DNA from: TMED69 sp964642505
Lineage (GTDB): Bacteria; Pseudomonadota; Gammaproteobacteria; Ga0077536
NCBI GenBank assembly: GCA_964642505.1
Contig: CAZXQY010000050.1
Location: 1-18,983 of the forward strand
Direction of reading: 5' to 3'
Length of the DNA stretch: 18,983 nt
The notes beneath the pieces were generated by a model. It saw only the letters and a program-made list of their open reading frames with translations. It made no database searches and had not been told where the DNA came from. Shown piece by piece: positions 7,629 through 15,231 of this stretch (position 1 is its first letter; every line of letters starts with the position of its first letter). A program made the translations under genes and the position numbers.

Positions 7629-8915
7629 CTACTGGGGTTCCTGTTTTGCTAGAGTCGCCAGAGGAATTTTAAGTGCATTATTTTGGCTATCTCCTATTGT
7701 TTTTAGCGCCGATGAGAACGACAGATCAATTGCCAGGTCGATAGCTTTGTCCACATCTTGTATGAGTGGGAAACAAGGGGTTATTTGTAATAAGTCTTGA
7801 AGGTTGAGTGTGAGCAAAGGGCGTACTAAGATCCAATCATGTTTGTCGTTTCTTGCTATCCAATTAACTTCTTCAAGAGTATTTAGTGAAGTAACTAGCA
7901 CGTTATAGCTAAATCGATCTAAAGTAGTAGTTAACTGTCTTTCGTTAATAGTCTCGCCAACGATACTATGAGAATGCAGAGTGCTTAAAATTCTGTATTG
8001 ACAGTAAAGAAGATCAATCATTTTATTGTGTGCATTTTCTTTATCTTGGTTCCTATTTAGTGATCCTAAACACCGAGTAATCTCGGCGCCTAATAGAACG
8101 ATAATCCATGACAGGTATACCCACACGAAAAAAATTGGAATAACTGCAAAAGCGCCATAGACGATTTGCTGAGATGGAAAAGACGCTATAAAAAAAGTGA
8201 CTAGGTTTTTCGCTGTTTCGAAGAACAGTGCCGAAATTAACCCTCCAACGATTGCGTGACGAAAAACTATTGGTCGATTGGGGATAAGATAAAAAAGCAA
8301 AGAAAAAGCCAGTGTCGAAAGCCCAAAAGGGAGGATTGTAAGAATGATGCCGTCAACCATGGGAGCATTTGATTGCGACTCAGAAACTACTAGTGACACG
8401 AGGTACGAAGAAACGAAAATGCCAAGGCCTATTAATAAAGGGCCTAAGGTTAGAATCGACCAGTAAAGAAGAAGGCGTGTGACTAAAGGGCGTTTTCTTC
8501 GCACTTTCCAGATAGTATTAAAGCTAGACTCAATCGTTCCCATAAGAGACAGAGCGGTAGCTATTAGAAGCGCTAATCCCAAGGTTCTTAATCCAGTCGC
8601 GTTTTCCGAAAACATTAATAAATGGTTCCGCAGCTGATCGCCGATTTCTGGTATCAAGGTTTCAAAAAAAAGATCGATGATGCTCATTTTCCAGGCGCTA
8701 AATGTCGGAAACGAGCTGAACGTAAATTCCACGACAGTCAGTAGTGGAACGAGAGCTAATAAAGATGTAAAGGCGAGGGATGCCGCGATAAGAGTGCATC
8801 TGTCGATGAGAAAATTTGAATACAAATCAACCAAAAAAAACTTAAGTTGAGACGCTGTATGAAAGGCGAAAGATCGACTATCGGAAGGATTGTTCTTCGT
8901 TTCACCAGATTTCAT
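7629..8915 (-). CDS. YihY/BrkB (UPF0761) family inner-membrane protein
   Basis: The 428-residue product has a hydrophobic N-terminal two thirds with about six TM helices and family signatures: RCTLIAASLAFTSLLALVPL near the start, then SFNTIWKVRRKRP and a second-half stretch YLIPNRPIVFRHAIVGGLIS. The last 130 or so residues are soluble and resemble a winged-helix-like tail found in long YihY proteins. The family was once called RNase BN, but that activity belongs to a different gene; the real function is unknown. The ATG overlaps the stop of the upstream small membrane protein (ATGA), so the two are coupled. Length and topology are normal for the family. Confidence 0.9.
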   Translation of the reverse strand: MKSGETKNNPSDSRSFAFHTASQLKFFLVDLYSNFLIDRCTLIAASLAFTSLLALVPLLTVVEFTFSSFPTFSAWKMSIIDLFFETLIPEIGDQLRNHLLMFSENATGLRTLGLALLIATALSLMGTIESSFNTIWKVRRKRPLVTRLLLYWSILTLGPLLIGLGIFVSSYLVSLVVSESQSNAPMVDGIILTILPFGLSTLAFSLLFYLIPNRPIVFRHAIVGGLISALFFETAKNLVTFFIASFPSQQIVYGAFAVIPIFFVWVYLSWIIVLLGAEITRCLGSLNRNQDKENAHNKMIDLLYCQYRILSTLHSHSIVGETINERQLTTTLDRFSYNVLVTSLNTLEEVNWIARNDKHDWILVRPLLTLNLQDLLQITPCFPLIQDVDKAIDLAIDLSFSSALKTIGDSQNNALKIPLATLAKQEPQ

Positions 8916-9121
8916 GATAGAGAGAACTTATAGGTATAGTACGCTATGCTAATAATCATAGTGATAATTCCCCAAATAGTCAGCCAATTTTGCGCACCTT
9001 TTCTTCCTAAGAAAATAAACGAGATTCCGATTAAAAGCGTTATAAACACAGTGGTGTCAACGATCAACTGGGAAGCATGCTCTTTTTGTTCTAAGTGTTC
9101 TTGTTCGGTTCTATAACGCAT
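8912..9121 (-). CDS. Small two-TM membrane protein
   Basis: This 69-residue protein has a charged N-terminus (MRYRTEQEHLEQKEHASQ) and two hydrophobic helices at about 20-40 and 46-67, separated by the basic turn GRKGAQN. Its stop overlaps the YihY start by 4 nt, which supports a real gene and coupled translation. No strong ribosome site precedes the ATG and I do not recognise the family. It may simply be a partner or leader of YihY; that is inference from position. Confidence 0.65.
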   Translation of the reverse strand: MRYRTEQEHLEQKEHASQLIVDTTVFITLLIGISFIFLGRKGAQNWLTIWGIITMIISIAYYTYKFSLS

Positions 9122-9270
9122 TTTGATAAAACAGGCGCTGGAAATTTACGGACTTTTTTTTGTTCAGTCCGGATCATTTTACCCGGGAGACCTACTTTTA
9201 CTCACTAGTGCCAGAAGGTATTTAAATGTTACAAAAGATGTGTCGGTGCGGGTAACAATTATCAGTGGAC

Positions 9271-10134
9271 TTAGCTATTTCTATAATTAATAGCAGTTTC
9301 GCTTCCAATGTCACCGCGAACTCTAGTATGCATCATCAGACGTTCAGACTCCGGATCATGGGGGCGAGCTCGATGTAGTAAACACCTGTTATCCCATACC
9401 ACAAGATCACCAGGAGACCATTGGTGTTGCCAGACTTGGGGAGGGGTTACAATTTGCTCATTTAAAAAAACCAGTAAATTTTCAGATTCTACATTTTCCA
9501 TTCCTAAAATATCGCAAGCATGTCTGCCAGCATACAACGCCGGTCGGCCGGTTTCAGGGTGAATTTTTACAAGTGGGTACACAGGAGACTCTCCCTCATA
9601 GAAGCCGTAAGCCGCACCGACATCAACTATGTGTCCGATTTTTGCCTGCGATCGAAAATAATTATGAGAAGCCTTTAAGCTAGCAATCTTTTTTTTCATC
9701 GAATCATCTAAGCCGTCGTAAGCAGCTCTAGCATCTGCCCATTCTGTCTGGCCACCTTGAGAGGGTATTATTCGTGCGGAAAGGACAGAAGCCTTGGCCG
9801 CTCTCGGCATGTAGGAACTGTCAGTGTGCCAAATTTCATTACCTTTGAGCAATTTCACCTGCTCTTCATCATCCTTCATAAGTTTACCGTTTGAAGACTT
9901 ATTGCTGAGCGGAATGGTTTCCATGTTTTCGACAATCATTTCGATTTCGCCAAATCGTCTAGCAAAATCGACTTGTTGTTGGGAGTTTAGACCTTGAGAT
10001 GGAAAAATCAGTAGGGCGTATTCTAAAAATGATTCTTTAATTAGCGACCATGTTCCTGAATTTAGCTGAGTTAGGTCGATGCCAGTTATCGTTGCGCCTA
10101 GAGTCGCTTTTGTCGGTTTGATTTCTATAGCCAT
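9271..10134 (-). CDS. TauD/TfdA-family Fe(II)/2-oxoglutarate-dependent dioxygenase
   Basis: This 287-residue cytoplasmic enzyme has the TauD iron site: H103-T-D105 in WHTDSSYMP and distal H254 in VVWDNRCLLHRA. The 2-oxoglutarate-binding arginine region is MMHTRVRGD (R271). The N-terminus (IEIKPTKATLGATITGIDL) and length are typical. Family members hydroxylate taurine, 2,4-D, alkyl sulfates, carnitine precursors and other small acids; the substrate cannot be read here, and a taurine assignment would be a guess because no taurine ABC transporter adjoins it. It stands alone, with 149 nt to the next minus-strand gene and 187 nt to the MFS gene upstream, so it probably has its own promoter. Confidence 0.9.
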   Translation of the reverse strand: MAIEIKPTKATLGATITGIDLTQLNSGTWSLIKESFLEYALLIFPSQGLNSQQQVDFARRFGEIEMIVENMETIPLSNKSSNGKLMKDDEEQVKLLKGNEIWHTDSSYMPRAAKASVLSARIIPSQGGQTEWADARAAYDGLDDSMKKKIASLKASHNYFRSQAKIGHIVDVGAAYGFYEGESPVYPLVKIHPETGRPALYAGRHACDILGMENVESENLLVFLNEQIVTPPQVWQHQWSPGDLVVWDNRCLLHRARPHDPESERLMMHTRVRGDIGSETAINYRNS

Positions 10135-10213
10135 TAGTTTGTTCTACCACAAAATGAATTCGATTGCTTTTCCTAATATTTGAAAGCTCGTTTTTGTCTA
10201 TGCGAAACGCTTT

Positions 10214-10235
10214 AAGCGCGTTGGCTTAGGCGCTT
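10214..10235. promoter_or_regulatory. Inverted repeat in the leader of the TauD-like gene
   Basis: A perfect 6-bp inverted repeat (AAGCGC and GCGCTT, 10-nt spacer) lies 80 nt upstream of the dioxygenase start. It has no T tract, so it is not an intrinsic terminator in either direction. It could be an operator or mRNA hairpin, or chance. Confidence 0.2.
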
Positions 10236-10321
10236 CTCATAAATAGGGTTACTCGTATATCAAATTATTGCAATTTACTGAATTTGGCAAGTGAAGGTTC
10301 GGCCTGACCAGGCAGAGTTCA

Positions 10322-11491
10322 TTATTTCTTTTTCTCTAAAAAAAACCATCCATATATTCCTAATGCAATAGACATCGATCCTGCTACCAAATAAGGCACA
10401 TTAGTACCAATATGCTCCAGAACTAACCCAGTCCATAAGTGAGATATCACTGCACCAAAACCCATTATGGCGCCTAGCAATGTTTGTCCAGTGGCTCGCA
10501 AATTTTCAGGAACTTCTTGCTCTACATATAATTGCATGCCGATAATGAGGCCTACGACTACGACACCGTGGAGGAGTTGAATTCCGAATATCCATGAAAG
10601 ATTCGGGGCTAGAGCTGTAACTAACCAACGTAGTCCATCACACGAAATCCCCAGCGCTATTAATCCGCGAGCTCCTATTCGACGTAATCCAGAGCCTGAG
10701 AAATAAATAAGGGGTATCTCTAGCATTAGCATAGGAATCCATAAACGACTTATAGTTTCGATGTCTCCGCCTTTCTCCACCACAAACACTGGGAAAAGTA
10801 CGATAGGGCCTGATAGGAGACCGAAAGCCAAAAAGGCCAAAACAAGTAGTTTCAAATAGGCTTTTTTAGATAGGATTTTATTGATATCGTCCCTTTTTGC
10901 TCGTATCGACAAAGATTGAGATGGAGGTACCCAAAGCAAGAACATCCCGGCAAAAAGACATAGTGTTGCAGCTACAGGAAATATTGACCTAAGACTCAAT
11001 CTACTTTCCGTTTCCGGATTATGATCTGCCCACGTCAGAATCTCAGGAAATAGAACTATCATCATTAAATAGCCGAGAGAGCCCCAAACCCGTACGTGTC
11101 CAAAACGATCGGCTCCAGCCTTACCTAGCACGGCAAATGATAGAGATGATGATACGGACATAGCTGGAGCAGCGAATGCAGACAGGAAAGCCATGCAGAA
11201 TAATAAGTGAAGAAAATTGGATGCTGTGGAAACCAGCAGATAACCTACAGATGAACCGACCGCAAGAATGAAAAGAGTGGCTCGTCGTCGCCCGCTCCGA
11301 TCAGCCCATTGTCCCCAGAGAGGAGCGGCAATAATCCCTATCAGTGGGTGTATGGCCATAGTCAGGCCGAGCTGAGTGCCAGTCAGGCCAACATTCTCTT
11401 GAAAGTACAAGGTTTGGTAAGGAAATATTACTCCAAGTCCCGCCATATAGAAGAACCAGAAAAGTGATATTGGAATATGACCAGGAGGCAT
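10322..11491 (-). CDS. MFS transporter, 3-phenylpropionate/nucleoside-symporter-like (PPP type)
   Basis: This 389-residue inner-membrane protein has about 12 hydrophobic helices. It begins PISLFWFFYMAGLGVIFPY, typical of the 3-phenylpropionic-acid-transporter (HcaT-like) branch of the major facilitator superfamily. MFS motif A is intact at 60-70 (GQWADRSGRRR), and the end is a basic tail (FFLEKKK). The N-terminal half continues with a gate-like stretch (DRFGHVRVWGSLGYL), another mark of this branch. It is read in the same direction as the dioxygenase downstream, 187 nt away; a shared role in taking up and oxidising one substrate is possible but not shown. The ribosome site is weak. Substrate unknown. 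Confidence 0.87.
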   Translation of the reverse strand: MPPGHIPISLFWFFYMAGLGVIFPYQTLYFQENVGLTGTQLGLTMAIHPLIGIIAAPLWGQWADRSGRRRATLFILAVGSSVGYLLVSTASNFLHLLFCMAFLSAFAAPAMSVSSSLSFAVLGKAGADRFGHVRVWGSLGYLMMIVLFPEILTWADHNPETESRLSLRSIFPVAATLCLFAGMFLLWVPPSQSLSIRAKRDDINKILSKKAYLKLLVLAFLAFGLLSGPIVLFPVFVVEKGGDIETISRLWIPMLMLEIPLIYFSGSGLRRIGARGLIALGISCDGLRWLVTALAPNLSWIFGIQLLHGVVVVGLIIGMQLYVEQEVPENLRATGQTLLGAIMGFGAVISHLWTGLVLEHIGTNVPYLVAGSMSIALGIYGWFFLEKKK

Positions 11492-12021
11492 CGATTTAAA
11501 TAATTTGTCGAGAAAATGAGTGCTTTGCTTAAGTGTGCATCATTGGATGTTAAATAGTGTTTTGCCTAATCAGTCGTATTGCTTCTAAGAAAACTACTAG
11601 ATTATCGGTTCATAATATCTGGGAAAGACCAAAGTATAGAGTTTGTATTGCTGCAAGCGAAGTCTAAATTGTTTTTATTCGAAAGACTAATTGTTAAGGT
11701 GGCGTATTGAATCGGATGTATAAAATATTGGTTCACGATAATAACCAAACGGACATTGATTTCGTTAAGAAAATTTGGCGGCTACTGTTTTTTATTACCC
11801 AGTAAATTAAAATTCTGTTAATGGTTATTTCCGATTTACCAAATAGGATAAAAGAATACTCGACATAGGGCGCACTACATCGTGAGCTATTCAAGAAGAT
11901 GCGATTGTGGACGCTCGGCAAGTGAGTATCGCGTCAGTTGCTATGCTGGTCGAAAAGATAGTATAAAAAGAAATCCGATGAGTGTAGTCTAAATGGAAAG
12001 GGTTAAGAAACGGAGTCTGAA
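11492..12021. other. 530-nt intergenic region between divergent genes
   Basis: This region lies between the PPP-type MFS gene (minus) and the hydroquinone reductase gene (plus), so it should carry a promoter for each. A plus-strand promoter is annotated separately at 11938-11967. Short open frames occur on both strands, for example 11733-11921 minus and a plus-strand frame from 11716 broken at TAA and TAG, but none has a ribosome site or recognisable motif. No tRNA, repeat or terminator was found. Confidence 0.5.
11938..11967 (+). promoter_or_regulatory. Probable sigma70 promoter of the hydroquinone reductase-pirin operon
   Basis: A -35-like TTGCTA (11938-11943) is followed after 18 nt by a -10-like TATAAA (11962-11967). 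Transcription would begin near 11974, giving a leader of about 48 nt before the ATG at 12022. This is a pattern match only. Confidence 0.4.
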
Positions 12022-12996
12022 ATGGGTCTTCTAGTAAATGGTGTTTGGAAAACGGATTGGTACGACACTAAAAGCTCTGCTGGAGAATTTGTACGAGAAG
12101 ATTCTCCTTTCAGGAATTGGATTGGCGAGAATGTAGAATTTGAAGTTGAGCCTGATCGATATCATTTATACATCTCTCTGGCATGTCCTTGGGCTCACAG
12201 GGCGCTAATCTTCAGAAAAATAAAGGGGCTCGAAGATATTATAAACGTCTCCATAGTAAAGGCAGAAATGTTAGACAATGGCTGGTGTGTCGACGACGAT
12301 TTAAGCCGAAAATTGAATTATGATATCAGTCCATTGAAGGGAATCGAATATCTGCGAGACGTCTACTTGGCAGCAAAACGTGATTATACAGGTCGGGTAA
12401 CGGTTCCTATTTTGTGGGATAAAAAGACTGACTGTATTGTGAACAATGAATCGTCCGACATCATAAGGATGTTGAACAGTTCGTTTCAGAAATATTCTTC
12501 GTCTAGGCTTGATTTTTATCCTGTTCAACATCGAGACGAAATAGATAAATTAAATTCGATGATATATAACGACGTAAACAATGGCGTATACCGCGCTGGG
12601 TTTGCGACGTCTCAACAGGCCTATCAAAAGGCCTGTTTTAAAATTTTCGAGTGCCTCGATCTTTTAGAAAAAAGATTGGCAACACAACGTTACGTGGTAG
12701 GTAATAATGTAACTGAAGCAGATTGGCGCTTATTCACTACACTGATTAGATTTGATGTGGTCTATTACTCGCATTTCAAAACTAATCTGAAACGAATAGA
12801 AGATTACCCTAATCTATCGAATTATGTGAGAGATCTATACCAATATAAAGGTATCGCTGAAACGGTGAATTTCGATCATATTAAAACGCATTATTTCTAT
12901 AGTCACCACAACATCAATCCGACTCGTGTAATACCAATCGGACCGGAAATAGATTTTAATAGGCCTCACAATAGAAAAGAAATCGGGTCGCTTTGA
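12022..12996 (+). CDS. yqjG: Glutathionyl-hydroquinone reductase (Xi-class GST, YqjG-like)
   Basis: This enzyme reduces glutathionyl-hydroquinones to hydroquinones using glutathione, clearing quinone adducts in the cytoplasm. The 324-residue product matches E. coli YqjG along its whole length: GLLVNGVWKTDWYDTK at the start, SLACPWAHRA with catalytic C55, GRVTVPILWDKKTDCIVNNE in the thioredoxin-like domain, NNGVYRAGFATSQQAY and NNVTEADWRLFTTLIRFDVV in the helical domain, and GIAETVNFDHIKTHYF near the end. The ATG has a GGAG ribosome site 6 nt upstream. Its TGA stop overlaps the probable TTG start of the pirin gene, so the two form an operon. Both products are tied to quinone or flavonoid redox chemistry, suggesting a detoxification unit. 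Confidence 0.95.
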   Translation: MGLLVNGVWKTDWYDTKSSAGEFVREDSPFRNWIGENVEFEVEPDRYHLYISLACPWAHRALIFRKIKGLEDIINVSIVKAEMLDNGWCVDDDLSRKLNYDISPLKGIEYLRDVYLAAKRDYTGRVTVPILWDKKTDCIVNNESSDIIRMLNSSFQKYSSSRLDFYPVQHRDEIDKLNSMIYNDVNNGVYRAGFATSQQAYQKACFKIFECLDLLEKRLATQRYVVGNNVTEADWRLFTTLIRFDVVYYSHFKTNLKRIEDYPNLSNYVRDLYQYKGIAETVNFDHIKTHYFYSHHNINPTRVIPIGPEIDFNRPHNRKEIGSL

Positions 12997-13844
12997 ATAG
13001 GTCCTTGAGGGCAAAATGGCCAAGCCAAAAAGCGACGGATGGTCAGGATGTAAAAATCAACCGGAACATTGTTGGGAGGGATTTGGCAGGTTTTGATCCA
13101 TTCTTGATGCTGGATGAAATGTATTCGGACGATCCTGACGACTACATTGGAGGTTTCCCGGAACACCCTCATAGGGGGTTTCAAACCGTAACCTATATGT
13201 TGTCCGGCAAAATGCACCATAGAGATCATTTAGGTAATGAAGGTGTGCTCGAGCCTGGTGATGTACAGTGGATGACCGCAGGTCACGGTGTGCTACATTC
13301 AGAAATGCCTATCCAGCATCGTGGGCGACTTCATGGCTTTCAGATTTGGCTAAACTTGTCAGCTAAAGAAAAAATGATTGATCCTAATTATCAGGAGATA
13401 CCAAGTAAGGAAATACCGGTCGTCGAATTTGGCAAGAAGAGTTATCTAAAAATTATTGCTGGTTCCTATAATCAAAATAATCATTGCGTTTGTGGTCCAA
13501 TATCAGGAGTTACAGTTGAGCCGGAAATTTTTGATGTTTCTATAGAAAGCGGTGATTCATTAAGTTTACCGACAGAAAGGTCTAAAAATGTTTTGATTTA
13601 CGTGTTTGAAGGACTCATTAAAATTGAGGAAAAATTCATAGCGAACAGAGAACTGGGTGTCCTTGGGCAAGGAGATCATGTTCGTATAGATTCCGATATG
13701 GCATCGAGATTATTATTCTTGTCGGGAATTCCGTTAAAGGAACCGATTGCTAGTTACGGTCCTTTTGTTATGAATACCCCTGAAGAGATTGATCAAGCAA
13801 TTCGGGATTTCCGAACCGGGAGTTTCCCAGTGCTAAAAAATTGA
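12993..13844 (+). CDS. Pirin family cupin protein
   Basis: Pirins are iron-binding bicupin proteins; some bacterial members have quercetin 2,3-dioxygenase activity and others act as regulators. The 283-residue product has the pirin metal site: H58 and H60 in GGFPEHPHRGFQTVTYMLSG, then H102 and E104 in GHGVLHSEMP. The N-terminal strand FDPFLMLDEM is also characteristic. The C-terminal cupin half ends in ASYGPFVMNTPEEIDQAIRD, as usual for the family. The start is probably TTG 12993, overlapping the previous stop as TTGA; a second TTG at 13005 is an alternative, and no ATG lies near. Translation is likely coupled to the hydroquinone reductase. Which pirin activity it has cannot be decided from sequence. 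Confidence 0.9.
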   Translation: MNRSLRAKWPSQKATDGQDVKINRNIVGRDLAGFDPFLMLDEMYSDDPDDYIGGFPEHPHRGFQTVTYMLSGKMHHRDHLGNEGVLEPGDVQWMTAGHGVLHSEMPIQHRGRLHGFQIWLNLSAKEKMIDPNYQEIPSKEIPVVEFGKKSYLKIIAGSYNQNNHCVCGPISGVTVEPEIFDVSIESGDSLSLPTERSKNVLIYVFEGLIKIEEKFIANRELGVLGQGDHVRIDSDMASRLLFLSGIPLKEPIASYGPFVMNTPEEIDQAIRDFRTGSFPVLKN

Positions 13845-13903
13845 AATATACCCCTACTTTTTAGGTGGTGTTTACGCTGTAAGATTACATTGGGGAGGTG
13901 CTT

Positions 13904-15157
13904 ATGCTCCGCTTTCGGTATTACGGGTGGCCATTGGTCGGGGTTGGGTTCCTTTTCTATGGGTTGGGTATAGCACCGGCTTATTACAGTTGGGGATTCT
14001 TTGCACCCGAAATCATAGATGATTTGGGGATCACTCGGCAGGACGTTGGAGAGGTTTTTGGAACCTTCGCTCTTACCTTATCGTTAGTTAGCTTAGTGTC
14101 AGCTACAGCGATACATCGATGGGGGTTGCGGCTGACAGTTGCAGTCGGAGCTTTAGTCGCAGCCGCAGGTTGGTATTTTGTTGGCAGGGCAGAATCTCTC
14201 ACCGATCTCTATATCAGCTACGCTCTGTTAGGCGGCATTGGTTTGGGTCTTTCAACTCTGCTACCTGCTCAGACGTTATCAGTATATTGGTTCAAACGAT
14301 ATCGAGCGCGGGCTACCGCTATAATTTTTTTCGGAGCGGCTCTGTTCGGTGCTTTGATAACTCCCATTGACGCTATTATTTTGGAACAATCCGGTTGGCG
14401 ACTAGCATGGATCTACATAGCGGCAACTTCCCTATTAGTGGCAATAATAGCTGCGATATTTGTGCGCAATCGTCCAGAGGATGTTGGGCAATATATCGAT
14501 GGGGATGCCGTACCGCAAAAACAATCACTGGACTTAAACAATAGGGATTTTCGGTCTACAGAAAAATATTTTACACTAAGACAAGCTATATTAACGCCTC
14601 AGTTCTTGGTCGCGACGCTCGCCGATATCGCGAATGCGGTTCCGTGGCGAATCGTTACTGCTCATGGCCGGCTTCACATGGAAAATCTAGGTTTTGCACC
14701 AACTGTAGCGGCAGCGATTTTAGGTGTTCGAGTTGGTATGAGTGGTTTTGGCCGTCTATCTGGGGCGCTTAGTGATTTTGTCCGGCCTACACGTGTGATG
14801 GCACTGGCGTTAATGTTAACAACGCTTGGTGTAGGGGGGTTTTGGTTTGTTGAGACAACTGGTGCCGCGTACCTTTGCGTTGTGCTGATGGGGATTGGGT
14901 ACGGTGCGGCTTTTACGACGATACCTGTCGTATTCGGAAATTATTTTGGCAGGGATGCCTTTGCAGGAACTGCTGGATTGCGTGTTGCGGGCACTGGGAT
15001 AGTTGGGTTCTTTGGTGTTAGTTGGGCTGGTGCCGTGGCTGATAAAACCGGGTCATATGGTTCAGTGCTGATAGTTCTAGCTATTTTTTGCGCGATTGCG
15101 TCGCTCTTAATCTTTATGGTCAAGTCGCCAATTGCACACGACGGGTCTGGGCACTAG
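13904..15157 (+). CDS. MFS transporter, monocarboxylate/organic-acid-like
   Basis: This inner-membrane protein of 417 residues starts at ATG 13904, which has a strong GGGGAGG ribosome site ending 5 nt upstream; a GTG at 13898 overlaps that site and is less likely. It has about 12 TM helices. The start (FRYYGWPLVGVGFLFYGL) and the stretch STLLPAQTLSVYWFKRYRAR, then FGAALFGALITPIDAIILEQ, match the monocarboxylate/oxalate-formate-like branch of the MFS. It follows pirin by 59 nt on the same strand and may belong to that transcript. It faces the second monocarboxylate-like transporter across a bidirectional terminator. Substrate unknown. Confidence 0.88.
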   Translation: MLRFRYYGWPLVGVGFLFYGLGIAPAYYSWGFFAPEIIDDLGITRQDVGEVFGTFALTLSLVSLVSATAIHRWGLRLTVAVGALVAAAGWYFVGRAESLTDLYISYALLGGIGLGLSTLLPAQTLSVYWFKRYRARATAIIFFGAALFGALITPIDAIILEQSGWRLAWIYIAATSLLVAIIAAIFVRNRPEDVGQYIDGDAVPQKQSLDLNNRDFRSTEKYFTLRQAILTPQFLVATLADIANAVPWRIVTAHGRLHMENLGFAPTVAAAILGVRVGMSGFGRLSGALSDFVRPTRVMALALMLTTLGVGGFWFVETTGAAYLCVVLMGIGYGAAFTTIPVVFGNYFGRDAFAGTAGLRVAGTGIVGFFGVSWAGAVADKTGSYGSVLIVLAIFCAIASLLIFMVKSPIAHDGSGH

Positions 15158-15170
15158 GAGCGCTATCTAG

Positions 15171-15218
15171 AAAAAAGCGAAATTCCTTTTCTTTGAAGTA
15201 TTAAGGATGTGCTTTTTT
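15171..15218. terminator. Bidirectional intrinsic terminator between convergent MFS genes
   Basis: An outer stem AAAAAAGC (15171-15178) pairs with GCTTTTTT (15211-15218). An inner TCCTT/AAGGA stem (15184-15188 with 15203-15207) and a 14-nt loop lie inside. Each strand ends the hairpin with a run of six Ts. Its location, 14 nt after one stop and 14 nt after the other, fits a shared terminator for the genes ending at 15157 and 15232. The stem is interrupted by an internal loop, which lowers confidence. Confidence 0.5.
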
Positions 15219-15231
15219 GGACGAATCATTA

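Noticed and set aside
9149..9171. Inverted repeat CGGACT/AGTCCG as a terminator of the dioxygenase gene
   Set aside because: On the minus strand, where the gene ends, no T tract follows the hairpin, and it lies close to the start of the next gene.
10302..10313. GCCTGACCAGGC hairpin after the PPP-type MFS gene
   Set aside because: The loop would be only two bases and no T tract follows on the minus strand.
11733..11921. Minus-strand open frame of 62 codons
   Set aside because: It has no ribosome site, no recognisable motif and a composition like surrounding AT-rich non-coding DNA.
13984..14202. Minus-strand open frame opposite the MFS gene
   Set aside because: The plus strand here encodes the well-supported N-terminal half of an MFS transporter with a strong ribosome site.
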